Notes: generated by a model from the sequence alone, not told the origin. Positions 10,468-20,489 are shown, numbered from the stretch's first letter. The stretch is DNA of 64,000 bases from Bacillus sp. OK048 (GCF_900103525.1 NZ_FNHN01000003.1:415916-479915); one strand, 5' to 3'. Numbers and translations: made by a program.

Positions 10468-10956
10468 TTATTTAGATTGAATCATTTTTGTACGATAATC
10501 TGTTTCATAGTATTCAAGTTCTTCTCTTAGTCTTTGAAACTCACCTTCGAGTCCTTTAAATAAATTCTGAACACTTTCAGGTACGTGATTAAAAAACTTA
10601 ATCGAATTCTTTCCAGTATAGGCAGATCGACTATCTTCAAACCATGCGTCTTTTTTAGGTGAGAAAAATTCCTCAATACACTGATGGAAAATTCGATAAA
10701 GAGTTTTTTCAGCAGTCGCTTTCTGAAACGGTTCACTCAGTAAAATGACTGAACATGCATCTAAGCCTTCCTCACAGTACACAAGCAGTTTTCTTAGATT
10801 TGATAGAATTAATTTATAATAGGCCTCATCGCCTGATAGCTGTTGTTCCATTTGTGAAATAGTTGTTTCATTTAAAAAATTTTCAAATGTACTAATAGAA
10901 GAAGTTAAAAATCCCGCCACATCTTGTAGCTGTGTTTTAACTAATGAATTTCCCAT
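10468..10956 (-). CDS. ypuI: YpuI family protein (DUF3907)
   Basis: This is a soluble protein of unknown function found in spore-forming bacilli beside scpAB. The 162-residue product is predicted helical, with no signal or membrane segment. It holds an aromatic-rich patch near FFSPKKDAWFEDS and a charged C-terminal helix (LREELEYYETDYR). I chose the ATG at 10956 because AAGGGGTG precedes it; the longer frame has no ribosome-binding site and would overlap the upstream hypothetical gene. The assignment rests on similarity to YpuI as I recall it and on position next to scpB. Confidence 0.75.
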   Translation of the reverse strand: MGNSLVKTQLQDVAGFLTSSISTFENFLNETTISQMEQQLSGDEAYYKLILSNLRKLLVYCEEGLDACSVILLSEPFQKATAEKTLYRIFHQCIEEFFSPKKDAWFEDSRSAYTGKNSIKFFNHVPESVQNLFKGLEGEFQRLREELEYYETDYRTKMIQSK

Positions 10957-10987
10957 CTTAGCACCCCTTAAATTCTTTTTTACATTG

Positions 10988-11416
10988 TTATTTCGGCTGT
11001 TTAATAAAATCGAGCGGAGAACTAATTTCAAAGTTATTATTTTGCTTAACAGTTAGCACGATTTCTGGTAGCTTTTCAAAGTCAATATCTTGGAAATAAG
11101 ATGCAAATTCATGTTTTGAGTTGATATATAACCGCTTTCGATTACGCAAACCTGGGTTCTTAATTAAACATACTAAAGCAACAATATCCTTAAAAGTAAC
11201 TTGGATATCACCTTTTGTTAAAATTGGGTTTTGCTGATAAGGGGTGAATTCTTGGAAAGATTCATCAAAGTATCTCACATATAAAACATGTAGTGTCTTT
11301 TCCACAGAACCTTCCATAAATGTTACTTCACTTCTATTAAAAAAGTCTTCTGAAGTATTGGATTTTTCCTTTTCTAATTCGTACCCGATACATTCTTTTA
11401 TAAACAAATAAATCAA
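10988..11416 (-). CDS. Hypothetical protein between scpB and ypuI
   Basis: I do not recognise this 142-residue protein. It is acidic, lacks signal and membrane segments, and has a beta-rich pattern (VEKTLHVLYVRYFD, KGDIQVTFKDIVALVCLI). The start is uncertain: a TTG at 11416 sits only one base after AAAAGGGG, while a TTG three codons later (11407) has better spacing. It lies 31 bases upstream of ypuI in the same direction and may be cotranscribed with it. B. subtilis has no gene at this place as far as I recall. Confidence 0.65.
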   Translation of the reverse strand: MIYLFIKECIGYELEKEKSNTSEDFFNRSEVTFMEGSVEKTLHVLYVRYFDESFQEFTPYQQNPILTKGDIQVTFKDIVALVCLIKNPGLRNRKRLYINSKHEFASYFQDIDFEKLPEIVLTVKQNNNFEISSPLDFIKQPK

Positions 11417-11496
11417 TCCCCTTTTTTCATTACTAAAAAGTTGAATTTTCGGAATTCCTTATAAAATCCCTTCTATCTTATCACAATTAGAGGTTT

Positions 11497-12084
11497 TTAA
11501 GAATTTATAGTGTCTTGAAATTTTTCAAAGAATAAATCTGCTTCTTCCTGAACAAATTCTTCTTCGACTCTATCGGGAAGCTTGGGCAGTTCTTCAATGT
11601 TTTTTAAACCAAAATAGTCTAGAAATTCTTTAGTAGTACCATAAAGGTAAGCCCGTCCTGAACCTTCAGCTCTTCCCACTTCGTTAATCAGTGCTTTTGA
11701 CATTAAGGTATGTAGTGGTCTTTCTGTTTTTACTCCGCGTATTTCTTCAATTTCAGCTCGTGTAATCGGTTGTTTATAAGCAATAATAGCCAATGTCTCT
11801 AAAGCTGCCTGTGACAGGGCCGAAGTATTAGGTGAGTCTACAAGTCTTTTTAGATAGGTTGCATTTTCCTTTTTTGTCGCTAGCTGATAAGAACCAGCCA
11901 GCTGGACAATCATAATCCCACGGGTGGTATCTTTTTCATATACCTGTTTCAATTCATTAATAATTTCTCCTGCTTTCAATTCCTCTACATCTAGGACTTC
12001 TGCTACATGTTTTAAAGTAAGTCCCTCATCGCCTGCAGCAAATAAAAGACTCTCCAAAATACTCTGCCAGTTAATTATATCCAA
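11497..12084 (-). CDS. scpB: Segregation and condensation protein ScpB
   Basis: This is the winged-helix kleisin-associated subunit of the SMC-ScpAB condensin complex that organises and segregates the chromosome. The 195-residue product shows two winged-helix domains (about residues 1-80 and 90-160), with the conserved stretch [23 protein letters not shown]. The start is a TTG inside the end of scpA, 14 bases before its stop, with AAGGGAG nine bases upstream. Overlap with scpA implies coupled synthesis of the two partners. Confidence 0.95.
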   Translation of the reverse strand: MDIINWQSILESLLFAAGDEGLTLKHVAEVLDVEELKAGEIINELKQVYEKDTTRGIMIVQLAGSYQLATKKENATYLKRLVDSPNTSALSQAALETLAIIAYKQPITRAEIEEIRGVKTERPLHTLMSKALINEVGRAEGSGRAYLYGTTKEFLDYFGLKNIEELPKLPDRVEEEFVQEEADLFFEKFQDTINS

Positions 12085-12844
12085 GTTCTTGTGCTCCCTT
12101 CTTTACTGCATGAACAAAGATATCACCAAAGTTTTCATGTTGTTCAACATCAATTTCTTTTCTTTTAATTAACTCTAAAACAGCCAAAAACGTAACTACA
12201 ATATGTTCCTTTGCAGGAATTGAGAACAAATCATTAAAGTTCTTACGACCTGTTATTTTCTTTAATTCACTCATAATTTCTGCCATTCTGACTTCAATCG
12301 ATATTTCTTGTCTAGCAATCTTTGTGGACATAGGGCGTTGCAGCTTTTTCCTTCTTAACAGTTTCTGAAATGCTGCCAACATATCATATAGTGTGACATT
12401 TAATTCTGTTTTTTCCGGCTGGTTTTCCTTTGCAAAATCTGAAAGATCACTAGGAGGTTTGGTAAACATTAGTCCTCGTTCTTTCTCAAGTGACTTTAAG
12501 TCATGTGCAGCCTCTTTGTACTTTCGATACTCAATCAGTCTTTCAACCAGCTCGTCTCTTGGGTCTTCCTCATAACCCATTTCTGAATTTAATTCATCCA
12601 GTTCCTCTTCATGTTTTGGCAGTAACATTTTACTTTTAATCGCCAAAAGGCTAGCCGCCATTACTAAAAACTCGCTGGCAATATCCAATTTAAGTTCTGT
12701 CATTGTTTTTATATAGATTAAGTATTGCTCAGTAATTTGAGCAACAGGAATATCATATATATCAATTTCAAGTCGATTTATTAAATGGAGAAGCAGGTCT
12801 AATGGACCTTCAAACGCATCAATTTTTACATTATAGTGTATCAT
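12071..12844 (-). CDS. scpA: Segregation and condensation protein ScpA (kleisin)
   Basis: This is the kleisin subunit that bridges the SMC dimer and recruits ScpB. The 257-residue product begins with the family hallmark [19 protein letters not shown] and ends with a winged-helix domain ([15 protein letters not shown]). It carries a charged central linker. Gene pair and order match B. subtilis. Confidence 0.95.
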   Translation of the reverse strand: MIHYNVKIDAFEGPLDLLLHLINRLEIDIYDIPVAQITEQYLIYIKTMTELKLDIASEFLVMAASLLAIKSKMLLPKHEEELDELNSEMGYEEDPRDELVERLIEYRKYKEAAHDLKSLEKERGLMFTKPPSDLSDFAKENQPEKTELNVTLYDMLAAFQKLLRRKKLQRPMSTKIARQEISIEVRMAEIMSELKKITGRKNFNDLFSIPAKEHIVVTFLAVLELIKRKEIDVEQHENFGDIFVHAVKKGAQELGYN

Positions 12845-13042
12845 CTTTCACCAGAATCCTTGGAGTAATTTTCAATCGTTATGCCTCTTATTAGTATAGA
12901 GTATTAATTTATGTTATCCAATAAAAAATTTATTGGAATCATCATTTATTGAAAAAGTTATGTTTGCCCATAACACTGGGCAAGCCCCCTACATATTATG
13001 AGAATGAAAAGAACAACAAAACAGTATAGGAGGTATTTGAAC

Positions 13043-13135
13043 ATGTCTGATGGTGGTTACGGTTTTGGTGGCGGATTTGCATTAATCGTGGTTTTATTCA
13101 TTCTGTTAATTATCGTTGGTGCTTCTTGGTTTTAA
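13043..13135 (+). CDS. YjcZ-family small sporulation protein
   Basis: This 30-residue ORF has an excellent ribosome-binding site (AGGAGG nine bases before ATG). It encodes a short glycine-rich head (MSDGGYGFGGGF) followed by one hydrophobic helix (ALIVVLFILLIIVGASWF). That is the hallmark of YjcZ/SscA-type proteins, found in spores and spore coats of bacilli. The gene stands alone between divergent scpA and ypuF and is followed by a strong terminator, so it is a monocistronic unit. The function of the family is poorly known. Confidence 0.85.
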   Translation: MSDGGYGFGGGFALIVVLFILLIIVGASWF

Positions 13136-13156
13136 GCTAAAGGGATAAGCACAAGG

Positions 13157-13184
13157 AAGTCCGTCTTCGATGGCGGACTTTTTT
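13157..13184 (+). terminator. Terminator of the YjcZ-like gene
   Basis: Arms AAGTCCG and CGGACTT enclose a ten-base loop and are followed by TTTT. It lies 22 bases after the stop. Confidence 0.85.
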
Positions 13185-13256
13185 CAATAATTGTTCTCTG
13201 AACAAACGGTGTTTATATGCTAAACTGTACATATCTTATTAATTAGGGGTGATCTT

Positions 13257-13778
13257 TTGTACCCGAAAGCGTATATTCAATTTTTGGCCCATTTTCATGG
13301 GGACCGCGATTATTTTGAATGCCATGAAATTCTAGAAGAGTATTGGAAGGAATCTAATGAAAGAAAAAAAAATTCAATCTGGGTAGGCTTTATTCTTTTA
13401 GCGGTATCGAGGTATCATCAGCGAAGGAAAAATTTCATTGGTGCCAAACGAACATTGGAAAAAGCCATTAAGATTTTATCCATACAGGAAAGTAGACCAA
13501 ACATACAGGGTTTGGATTCAGGTAGTTTATTTCCCTTGCTTTCAAAACTTCTGGATCAAATCAATCATGAGGAAAGTTATCAGAGCATAAATTTACAGAT
13601 AGCGGACCCCATACTATTAGATGCCTGTATAAAGGAATGTAGGTCCAAAGGATTTATCTGGGGACAAGAGAGCGACCTAGGGGATGAATCTATTGTGCAT
13701 CGGCATAAATTACGCGACAGAACATATGTTACGGAAGAACGAATAGAAGCACTAAAGAATAGAAAAGACAACAGATAA
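13257..13778 (+). CDS. ypuF: DUF309 family protein YpuF
   Basis: This is a small helical protein of unknown function. The DUF309 signature is visible near the N-terminus (HGDRDYFECHEILEEYWK), with two conserved acidic and histidine positions that resemble a metal site. The 173-residue product starts with a TTG preceded by AGGGGTGA. It is the only backbone gene in this stretch on the plus strand besides the YjcZ-like ORF and converges with ribT. The order scpA-ypuF-ribT is that of B. subtilis. Confidence 0.85.
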   Translation: MYPKAYIQFLAHFHGDRDYFECHEILEEYWKESNERKKNSIWVGFILLAVSRYHQRRKNFIGAKRTLEKAIKILSIQESRPNIQGLDSGSLFPLLSKLLDQINHEESYQSINLQIADPILLDACIKECRSKGFIWGQESDLGDESIVHRHKLRDRTYVTEERIEALKNRKDNR

Positions 13779-13796
13779 TATCCGTTGTCTTTTCTA

Positions 13797-13798
<2 letters not shown>
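13758..13798. terminator. Bidirectional terminator between ypuF and ribT
   Basis: Perfect 15-base arms (AATAGAAAAGACAAC and its complement) enclose an 11-base loop. The A-rich left side and T-rich right side let it work on both strands. The ypuF stop codon lies in the loop, and the ribT stop lies within a few bases of the right arm. Confidence 0.9.
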
Positions 13799-14207
<409 letters not shown>

Positions 14208-14313
14208 TCATAAATAAACAGTTTTCATTATAATATGTAGTCATATTTTTAAAGTGTATCATTATTGTCAATCATACATAATAAATGTTTTTCTATCAAT
14301 CCCAATAATATTA

Positions 14314-14406
14314 TTATTTTGGTACAATAAAAACCCAATAGATAATCCCCCAAATAAGAGCTAGTCCTAAAAGGATACTAAAAACGGCCCAATTGTTTTT
14401 CTTCAC
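14314..14406 (-). CDS. Small single-helix membrane protein (30 residues)
   Basis: A GTG at 14406 preceded by GGAGG at five bases opens a 30-codon frame. It reads MKKNNWAVFSILLG then a hydrophobic run, ending IVPK. The positive N-terminus and single hydrophobic helix predict a membrane peptide with the N-terminus inside. It lies between ribT and lysA, with about 120 bases to lysA. No family is recognised. The strong ribosome-binding site is the main support; conservation is untested. Confidence 0.6.
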   Translation of the reverse strand: MKKNNWAVFSILLGLALIWGIIYWVFIVPK

Positions 14407-14496
14407 AATAAACCTCCAAAAACAATTTGAAGATAGCGTACATGTTGTCATTCTACACTATATCTATAAAATAATCCATGTTCTTTCGCAAAACAA

Positions 14497-14520
14497 ATAA
14501 ACCGCCGCATTACACGGCAG
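14497..14520 (-). terminator. Terminator of lysA
   Basis: On the minus strand CTGCCG pairs with CGGCGG (one G-U pair) across seven bases. TTTATTTG follows. It sits directly after the lysA stop. Confidence 0.6.
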
Positions 14521-14525
14521 TCCAT

Positions 14526-15830
14526 TTATCTTAAAGGAAGGTCCAACCGAAGTAGATCTTCATACGTTTCTCTTTTTACAACAAGTGATGCTATCCCATT
14601 TTCAACAAACACTACTGCCGGACGTGGTATTCGATTATAATTGTTTGCCATCGAATATCCATAAGCTCCGGTACAAAATACAGCAAGAAGGTCATCAGCC
14701 TCTGTCTCCGGGAGTGGTAAATCCCAAATCAGCATATCACCTGATTCACAGCATTTCCCTGCTATTGAAACCTTTTGCGCGCTTTTCGCTAAAGGTTTTT
14801 TAGCAAGTACCGCTTCATACTTCGCCTGATAGAGAGCAGGTCTAATATTATCACTCATTCCACCATCTACTGCTAAATATTTTCTAACTCCTGGAACCTC
14901 TTTTGAAGACCCAATTTGATAAAGTGTTGTTCCAGCATCACCTACGAGTGACCGTCCTGGTTCGATCCAAATTTCAGGCATATCCATAGAATATTGCTGA
15001 ATTAAATTCTTTACTTCTTTAATAATTTCACTAACATATTGAGAAGGCAATAGTGGTTCATCTTCACTCGTATAACGGATTCCGAAACCGCCACCTAGAT
15101 TTAATACTTTGGCTACAAAGTTATGATTATTTTTCCATTGATTCATTTTTCCAACAATTTTTTCAGCAGCAAGCAAAAATCCAGTTGTTTCAAAGATTTG
15201 CGAGCCAATATGACAATGTAGTCCTAAAACATTAAAGTTATTAAAACTAAGGGCAGAAAGTAAGGCTTCTTCCGCTTGTCCATTTTGCAAATCAAATCCA
15301 AATTTGGAATCTTCCTGGCCTGTTAAGATGTAATCATGTGTATGTGCTTCAATTCCAGGTGTAACCCGCAGTAGGATACTGATGGATTCACTTTTTTCAA
15401 GACAAATAGTTTTTAAAAGTTCTAATTCATAAAAATTATCAACTACAATACAACCAATTTTGTTTTCTAGTGCCATTTCTAGTTCATCTCGACTTTTATT
15501 GTTACCATGAAAATGTATGTTTTCTACTGGAAAACCCGCTGCAATGGCTGTGAATAACTCTCCACCTGATACTACGTCAAGCGATAAACCTTCCTCTTCA
15601 GCAAGCTGCAGCATAGCAATCGTCGAAAATGCTTTACTAGCATATGCAACCTGGGCTTTCACATTTTGCTCATCAAAGGTTTTTTTAAATCCTCTTGCCC
15701 TTTCTCTCATCAATGCCACGTCATAAACATAGAGAGGAGTTCCAAATTGCTCGGCTAATTCAACTGCATCTACTCCGCCTATTTCCAAATTCCCATTGCC
15801 GTTTACGCCTGTTGTTCCATAAAAATACAT
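14526..15830 (-). CDS. lysA: Diaminopimelate decarboxylase LysA
   Basis: This is the PLP enzyme that converts meso-diaminopimelate to L-lysine and CO2, the last step of lysine synthesis. The 434-residue product has the alanine-racemase-like barrel with PLP-binding Lys66 in AYASKAFST. The glycine loop LNLGGGFGIRY binds phosphate, and the C-terminal domain holds GKCCESGDML with the active-site cysteine. Length is normal for the family. It stands downstream of the spoVA operon, as in many bacilli, behind that operon's terminator. No lysine riboswitch is visible in the short upstream gap. Confidence 0.96.
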   Translation of the reverse strand: MYFYGTTGVNGNGNLEIGGVDAVELAEQFGTPLYVYDVALMRERARGFKKTFDEQNVKAQVAYASKAFSTIAMLQLAEEEGLSLDVVSGGELFTAIAAGFPVENIHFHGNNKSRDELEMALENKIGCIVVDNFYELELLKTICLEKSESISILLRVTPGIEAHTHDYILTGQEDSKFGFDLQNGQAEEALLSALSFNNFNVLGLHCHIGSQIFETTGFLLAAEKIVGKMNQWKNNHNFVAKVLNLGGGFGIRYTSEDEPLLPSQYVSEIIKEVKNLIQQYSMDMPEIWIEPGRSLVGDAGTTLYQIGSSKEVPGVRKYLAVDGGMSDNIRPALYQAKYEAVLAKKPLAKSAQKVSIAGKCCESGDMLIWDLPLPETEADDLLAVFCTGAYGYSMANNYNRIPRPAVVFVENGIASLVVKRETYEDLLRLDLPLR

Positions 15831-15929
15831 GCCTTTCCCTCTCTTTCGTATAGTCTCTTTACTAATGGCTCTAATCTTATAAAAGTCTTAGTACCAGTCT
15901 ATTTTCAAGCTTGAAAAAAGTAATAAAAT

Positions 15930-15964
15930 AAATAGGCAGAATCCATAAAGGATACTGCCTATTT
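15930..15964 (-). terminator. Terminator of the spoVA operon
   Basis: Arms AAATAGGCAG and CTGCCTATTT form a ten-base perfect stem with an inner ATCC/GGAT extension. T-rich sequence follows on the minus strand. It lies about 70 bases after the spoVAF stop. Confidence 0.9.
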
Positions 15965-16032
15965 TTATGAGCTTTTTATCCTTTTTCATAATTAAAAATA
16001 CTTTAGCATAACCTTTTGCTTTCCGCAATAAT

Positions 16033-17517
16033 TTATTCTCCAGCCGGCGGCTGACGGTATCGGTTCCTCGGATGAACAATACTTGGACGCAGGATTGATC
16101 CTGGAATCGCCCTTCGGAAAATAATTTGTAGGAATCCCTTTGGTTCAAAAGGCAGAAAAGGCCAAAAGTACGGGGTATTAAATGTCCTTGTCGTAACTAA
16201 ATGAATAAACAGCAAGGTACCGCCAATTACAAATCCTGGTGTATGGAACAAGGATACGAGAATGAGCAGGGTTATTCGGCCTATTTTGTTTGCAACACTT
16301 AACTCATAGCTTGGTGTGGTAAATGTCCCAATACCAGATATTGCAACATATAGAATTACTTCATGAACAAATAATCCAACTTCAATTGCAATCTGACCAA
16401 TCAACACCGCTGCTATCAAACCCATGGCTGTTGATAGTGGTGTAGGGGTATGTATGGCTGCTATTTTTAAAAATTCCAGTCCAAAATCTGCTAATAGAAT
16501 CTGGACCACGATGGGAATATTGGTTTGTTCATTTGGTCCGATAAACGAGAGCCTATCTGGAAGTAATGAAGGTTCTAAAACAAACAATAGCCATAAAGGA
16601 AGTAAAAATATCGATGTCAAAATACCTAAAAACCTTGACCATCGTACGAAAGTTCCCATTACGGGTGCTTCACGAAACTCCTCAGCATGCTGGACATGAT
16701 GAAAATAAGTAGTTGGTGTTATGATTACACTTGGTGACGTATCAACATATATGATCACATGTCCTTCTAGAAGATGCGCCGCGGCTACATCTGGACGTTC
16801 TGTATACCTTACCAGTGGATAAGGATTATATCCTTGTTTTAAAATAAACTCTTCAATTGTTTTATCCGCCATCGGAATCCCATCAATTTTAATGGCATTA
16901 AGCTCTTTTCGAATAATATTAACTAAGTCTGGATCGGCAATATCTAAAATGTAACCAATAGCAACATCCGTTTTTGAACGTTCTCCAACCTTAACAATCT
17001 CAAAGCGCAGTTTCTCATCACGTATTCTTCTTCTTGTTAAAGCAGTATTCATAGCAATATTCTCGACAAAACCATCGCGGGAACCTCTAACTACTTTTTC
17101 TGTGTCTGGTTCTTGAGGTGTACGACCTGGATAGTTTCGTACGTCAACAGCATAAGCCGTATCCGCGCCCTCAACGACAATAACAATTAATCCCGATAAA
17201 ACCTGGGTGACCATTTCTTCAAGTGTTTTAATTGGGCTAACCGATTGATTGACGATCCGGTTTTCTACGATTTTAACAAGATCTGCCGATAATTTTTCAT
17301 GATCATTAATATCGACTAGTTCTTCCACTATATCTGTAATAAAACCAGTATCACATAAACCAGTTACCCAGTAAAAGTGTACTTCTCTTTTCAGAATTTT
17401 TAACTTTCTGACACCGAAGTCAAAACTTACTCCTAAACCGACACGCTGTTTCATGTAGTGTTCAATTTCTTGCAGCGACTCAGGTATCGGCCATATTTGT
17501 TCGTTCTCTTTCGTCAC
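16033..17517 (-). CDS. spoVAF: Stage V sporulation protein AF (GerA-family membrane protein)
   Basis: This is a homologue of the GerA A-subunits, encoded at the end of spoVA operons and thought to modulate spore germination. The 494-residue product has a soluble N-terminal domain and about five C-terminal membrane segments, with the family stretch [34 protein letters not shown] near residue 140 (quoted in part here as [12 protein letters not shown]). I chose the GTG at 17517 because AAAGGAG precedes it by eight bases. It overlaps the end of spoVAEA by 38 bases, so translation is probably coupled. Confidence 0.94.
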   Translation of the reverse strand: MTKENEQIWPIPESLQEIEHYMKQRVGLGVSFDFGVRKLKILKREVHFYWVTGLCDTGFITDIVEELVDINDHEKLSADLVKIVENRIVNQSVSPIKTLEEMVTQVLSGLIVIVVEGADTAYAVDVRNYPGRTPQEPDTEKVVRGSRDGFVENIAMNTALTRRRIRDEKLRFEIVKVGERSKTDVAIGYILDIADPDLVNIIRKELNAIKIDGIPMADKTIEEFILKQGYNPYPLVRYTERPDVAAAHLLEGHVIIYVDTSPSVIITPTTYFHHVQHAEEFREAPVMGTFVRWSRFLGILTSIFLLPLWLLFVLEPSLLPDRLSFIGPNEQTNIPIVVQILLADFGLEFLKIAAIHTPTPLSTAMGLIAAVLIGQIAIEVGLFVHEVILYVAISGIGTFTTPSYELSVANKIGRITLLILVSLFHTPGFVIGGTLLFIHLVTTRTFNTPYFWPFLPFEPKGFLQIIFRRAIPGSILRPSIVHPRNRYRQPPAGE

Positions 17518-18079
17518 GAAACCCACTCCTTTCGAGAATTAGCTCAACCGCTTTTTTCGTAATTGGCGCCCCTCGCTCATAGTGGTCACGGCGTGCCATT
17601 TTTCCCACATCTCCGATTCCAACAATGATTGGAACATCTAATTCATCGAGGCAGTATACGGTATCTCCATTTAATCTTCCTATTTCAAGCTCGGGGATAC
17701 CGTGTTTGTCTACACCATAAGGCGTTAATTCACCATCACGATCGATACTGACATCAATTCTTGTCCACTCGGCCTGATGGGTCTTTGCTGCAACCGCAAT
17801 AATTCCTAAGACTTCAATTTCCTTATGTGTGGCAACATACTTTAATGCCCTTTCACCTGCACCTTCACCAACAAGTCCACTGTCATCAAACATTACAAAT
17901 ACTGGATCATTAGCAGCCTTTTTAATTAATTTTACGAGCTCCTCCCCTGTAAGAAGGGAGGGGTTTCCTTGAGACAGCGAAATACATCGCCCTCCTACTT
18001 CATGGGCGACATGTTCGATTGCCCTCTTTGCATACTCATCACCATCAGTAATTAATATAACCCGCCTCCGATTACTCAT
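17480..18079 (-). CDS. spoVAEA: Stage V sporulation protein AEA
   Basis: This is the soluble SpoVAEa protein, located on the outer side of the spore inner membrane in B. subtilis and supporting germination. The 199-residue product begins with a Rossmann-like strand [17 protein letters not shown] and has no membrane segment. It ends in a long charged helix that overlaps spoVAF. In this operon it directly follows spoVAB with 26 bases between, so the usual spoVAC, spoVAD and spoVAEB genes are missing from the middle. Confidence 0.93.
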   Translation of the reverse strand: MSNRRRVILITDGDEYAKRAIEHVAHEVGGRCISLSQGNPSLLTGEELVKLIKKAANDPVFVMFDDSGLVGEGAGERALKYVATHKEIEVLGIIAVAAKTHQAEWTRIDVSIDRDGELTPYGVDKHGIPELEIGRLNGDTVYCLDELDVPIIVGIGDVGKMARRDHYERGAPITKKAVELILERSGFRDERERTNMADT

Positions 18080-18105
18080 ATTAGGTTGTCCTTTCTAGGC
18101 TGACT

Positions 18106-18528
18106 TTAAAGATGAACATAATAGACCCATTGAAATATTGATCCAACAATTTTTCCTAAGACAATCGCCATAATTAAGATAATAATTTTCCCATCAATCC
18201 CTAGTCTTTTTGCGAGGACAGGAAATACATTTAATGCCTCTGTAAGCCCAGCTGCTAACATTCCAACAAAGACACCACCGCATAGACCAAGGGGCAGCAT
18301 AAAATAGGGGGAAATCCCTAGTATCGGGTCTCTAAGACTCCCCACTACTCCTGTTAAAGCACCCATAACTACAGCCCATTCATAATGTCGAATCATCTTC
18401 ATTGTTTTTGTCAGCTGCGTAAGTCTAGGGATAATACCCAGGACTGTTAGAAAAGCTACAAAACCTGAACCAACGGCTAATCCACCTGCAAGACCAATAA
18501 ACATGACAGCAATTACTTTAATCGTCAT
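18106..18528 (-). CDS. spoVAB: Stage V sporulation protein AB
   Basis: This is a small polytopic membrane protein of the SpoVA system that handles dipicolinic acid in the forespore membrane. The 140-residue product has four hydrophobic segments and small-residue-rich stretches such as GLAGGLAVGSGF. It overlaps the 3' end of spoVAA by 11 bases. Downstream, the operon jumps to spoVAEA. Confidence 0.92.
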   Translation of the reverse strand: MTIKVIAVMFIGLAGGLAVGSGFVAFLTVLGIIPRLTQLTKTMKMIRHYEWAVVMGALTGVVGSLRDPILGISPYFMLPLGLCGGVFVGMLAAGLTEALNVFPVLAKRLGIDGKIIILIMAIVLGKIVGSIFQWVYYVHL

Positions 18529-19138
18529 CTGTATCTTTCATACTTTCCTTATTCTCATGAATAATCACATAGTTATCTAAATCCAATTGATAGTTAAACA
18601 TCTCCACTTCCAGGGGACTAGGTTCTTCGTTGATCCTTTTTTGAAAAACATGATTGAAGAATAAGATCATCCCTAAGCCTAAACCAATAGAATAGGGAAT
18701 TTGAAAAATCCAAGGTTTTGAATCTTCGACTCCAGTAATGATTCTGTACATCTTTTCCTGAACACTCCGCATACTGACATCGTCATGAAAGTTCATAATG
18801 GCCATAGCTGAACCAAAAAATAACAAAAACCAAATTAAAATAAACAAAGGCTTCGACATTTGCTTTTTCTTCAAAATCACTTCTATAATGGTTTGTGCTG
18901 GTCCAATGGTTTGGACTTCTGCATCCTCGATCAAACCTGAAATCAACCTAATTATTTTCATCACATCAATGACAATAATATTTTTGTCCCTTTCCGTTAT
19001 TTGGTACACTTTCAATTTTTTCAATTCAGGGATTACTGATTCTGGAGCAATAATTTGTGCAATATCCATTAAATAGATACTTTCTTCCGGTTTCGCTAGA
19101 ACACGATTCCGCATGCGGATGTAGACTGTTTTTTCCAA
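18518..19138 (-). CDS. spoVAA: Stage V sporulation protein AA
   Basis: This is the first gene of the spoVA operon; the product combines a soluble N-terminal domain (about residues 1-95) with two C-terminal membrane segments (about 100-120 and 145-165). I set the start at the TTG at 19138, preceded by GGGGAG. This gives MEKTVYIRMRNRV and a 206-residue protein, the length I recall for B. subtilis SpoVAA. A longer frame from an ATG lacks a site. A sigma-G-like promoter lies 40 bases upstream. Confidence 0.92.
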   Translation of the reverse strand: MEKTVYIRMRNRVLAKPEESIYLMDIAQIIAPESVIPELKKLKVYQITERDKNIIVIDVMKIIRLISGLIEDAEVQTIGPAQTIIEVILKKKQMSKPLFILIWFLLFFGSAMAIMNFHDDVSMRSVQEKMYRIITGVEDSKPWIFQIPYSIGLGLGMILFFNHVFQKRINEEPSPLEVEMFNYQLDLDNYVIIHENKESMKDTDDD

Positions 19139-19175
19139 AACACTCACTCCCCACACATTAATTTCTTTGTATAAA

Positions 19176-19205
19176 TAGTATGAGCAAAATTTCTTACTTT
19201 ACTAA
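19176..19205 (-). promoter_or_regulatory. Candidate sigma-G promoter of spoVA
   Basis: On the minus strand a -10 CATACTA, perfect for sigma-G, lies 17 bases after TTAGTA, which is a partial match to the -35. The spoVA operon is forespore-expressed from sigma-G in B. subtilis, so type and place agree. Confidence 0.7.
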
Positions 19206-19275
19206 AAAAAGCTGGTAAACTTTAATTTTGATACTTCATCAATACCTTTAATAATGCAAAAAAAGACCGCATAGA

Positions 19276-20034
19276 TCATGGATCCATGCGGTCTTTCATT
19301 TGTGATAGTATTTTTTTCTCAAGTCTCGAAACTTGAACCTGTGATATTCCCAGCCTCAATGCTACTTCTGATTGAGTTTGATCCTTATAGTAACGCAAAT
19401 AAACAATTAGCCGCTCACGTTCATCCAATTCACGGATTGCTTCTTTTAAAGCAATTTTATCAAACCATTTACCTTCATTTCCATCATCAATTTGATCTAA
19501 TAATGTAATAGGGTCGCCATCATTTTCATAAACTGTTTCATGAATGGAAGAAGGCGTTCTGCTTGCATCTTGTGCAAGAATTACATCCTCTGGGGATAGC
19601 TGTAGATGCTCTGAAATTTCATTAACAGTTGGAATCCTTCCAAAGTTCTTTGATAATTCATCCTTTGCTTTTCTAATTTTGTTACCCATTTCCTTTAATG
19701 AACGGCTAACCTTTACTGTTCCGTCATCACGAATGAATCTTTGGATTTCACCAATGATCATTGGTACCGCATAGGTAGAAAATTTCACATCATAGGAAAG
19801 ATCAAACTTATCTACAGATTTAAGCAGTCCGATACATCCAATTTGGAAAAGATCATCTGGATCATATCCCCTGTTAAGAAACCGCTGGACAACGGACCAA
19901 ACAAGACGCATATTTTTTTCAGCAATAAGGTCTCTTGCTGCTTGGTCTCCGTCTTGGCTTTTCTTAATAAGTTCCTTCACTTCATGGTCCTTTAAATACG
20001 TTTGCGCTTTATCTTTTTTGACCTCCACATCCAT
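19276..20034 (-). CDS. sigF: RNA polymerase sigma-F factor
   Basis: This is the first forespore-specific sigma factor. The 252-residue product contains region 2 (IAEKNMRLVWSVVQRF, the DDLFQIGCIGLLK core-binding helix), region 3 and the region 4 helix-turn-helix (LRLGISQVQVSRLEKKIL). I set the start at the ATG at 20034 because GGAG lies eight bases before it; an in-frame TTG six bases upstream is too close. It is the third gene of spoIIAA-spoIIAB-sigF, six bases after the spoIIAB stop region. Confidence 0.96.
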   Translation of the reverse strand: MDVEVKKDKAQTYLKDHEVKELIKKSQDGDQAARDLIAEKNMRLVWSVVQRFLNRGYDPDDLFQIGCIGLLKSVDKFDLSYDVKFSTYAVPMIIGEIQRFIRDDGTVKVSRSLKEMGNKIRKAKDELSKNFGRIPTVNEISEHLQLSPEDVILAQDASRTPSSIHETVYENDGDPITLLDQIDDGNEGKWFDKIALKEAIRELDERERLIVYLRYYKDQTQSEVALRLGISQVQVSRLEKKILSQMKDRMDP

Positions 20035-20046
20035 TGGCAAGTCTCC

Positions 20047-20487
20047 TTAATTGCATAGCATTTTGCTTGTCTGTAAATGCTTTTTTAATCTTACTTCGGT
20101 TCCTTTACCTGGCTGTGTGAGAACCTCAACCTCATCCATGAAATTTTCCATGATTGTGAATCCCATACCAGATCTCTCCAAATCTGGTTTCGTTGTAAAT
20201 AATGGTTGTCGAGCTTCTTCCACATCTACAATTCCTAGTCCGATATCTTTAATCGAAATGTCTACCATATTTTCTTCAATGGTTACCTGAATATAAACAA
20301 TTCCATTTGGGTCATTTTCATAACCATGTATGATGGAGTTGGTTACAGCTTCTGAAACAACAGTTTTAATTTCAGTCAATTCATCCATAGTGGGGTCAAG
20401 CTGCGCGATAAAAGCAGCAACAGTGACGCGTGCAAATGATTCATTTTGACTTAAAGCACTAAATTGAAGATTCATCTGATTCTTCAT
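20047..20487 (-). CDS. spoIIAB: Anti-sigma-F factor and serine kinase SpoIIAB
   Basis: This protein binds and silences sigma-F and phosphorylates SpoIIAA. The 146-residue product is a GHKL ATPase with the N box [13 protein letters not shown], the G1 box DIGLGI and the G2 box [10 protein letters not shown]. It starts two bases after the spoIIAA stop codon and its ribosome-binding site GGGGGTGG lies inside the end of spoIIAA. Confidence 0.96.
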   Translation of the reverse strand: MKNQMNLQFSALSQNESFARVTVAAFIAQLDPTMDELTEIKTVVSEAVTNSIIHGYENDPNGIVYIQVTIEENMVDISIKDIGLGIVDVEEARQPLFTTKPDLERSGMGFTIMENFMDEVEVLTQPGKGTEVRLKKHLQTSKMLCN

Positions 20488-20489
20488 CT

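Noticed and set aside
10349..10468. 40-codon N-terminal extension of the superoxide dismutase frame
   Set aside because: It would begin inside the ypuI terminator region and has no ribosome-binding site, while AAGGTGGGA precedes the ATG at 10348.
15888..15989. 33-residue membrane-like ORF between spoVAF and lysA
   Set aside because: Its codons run straight through the perfect spoVA terminator hairpin (15930-15964), and it has no ribosome-binding site. The hydrophobic pattern comes from the T-rich hairpin.
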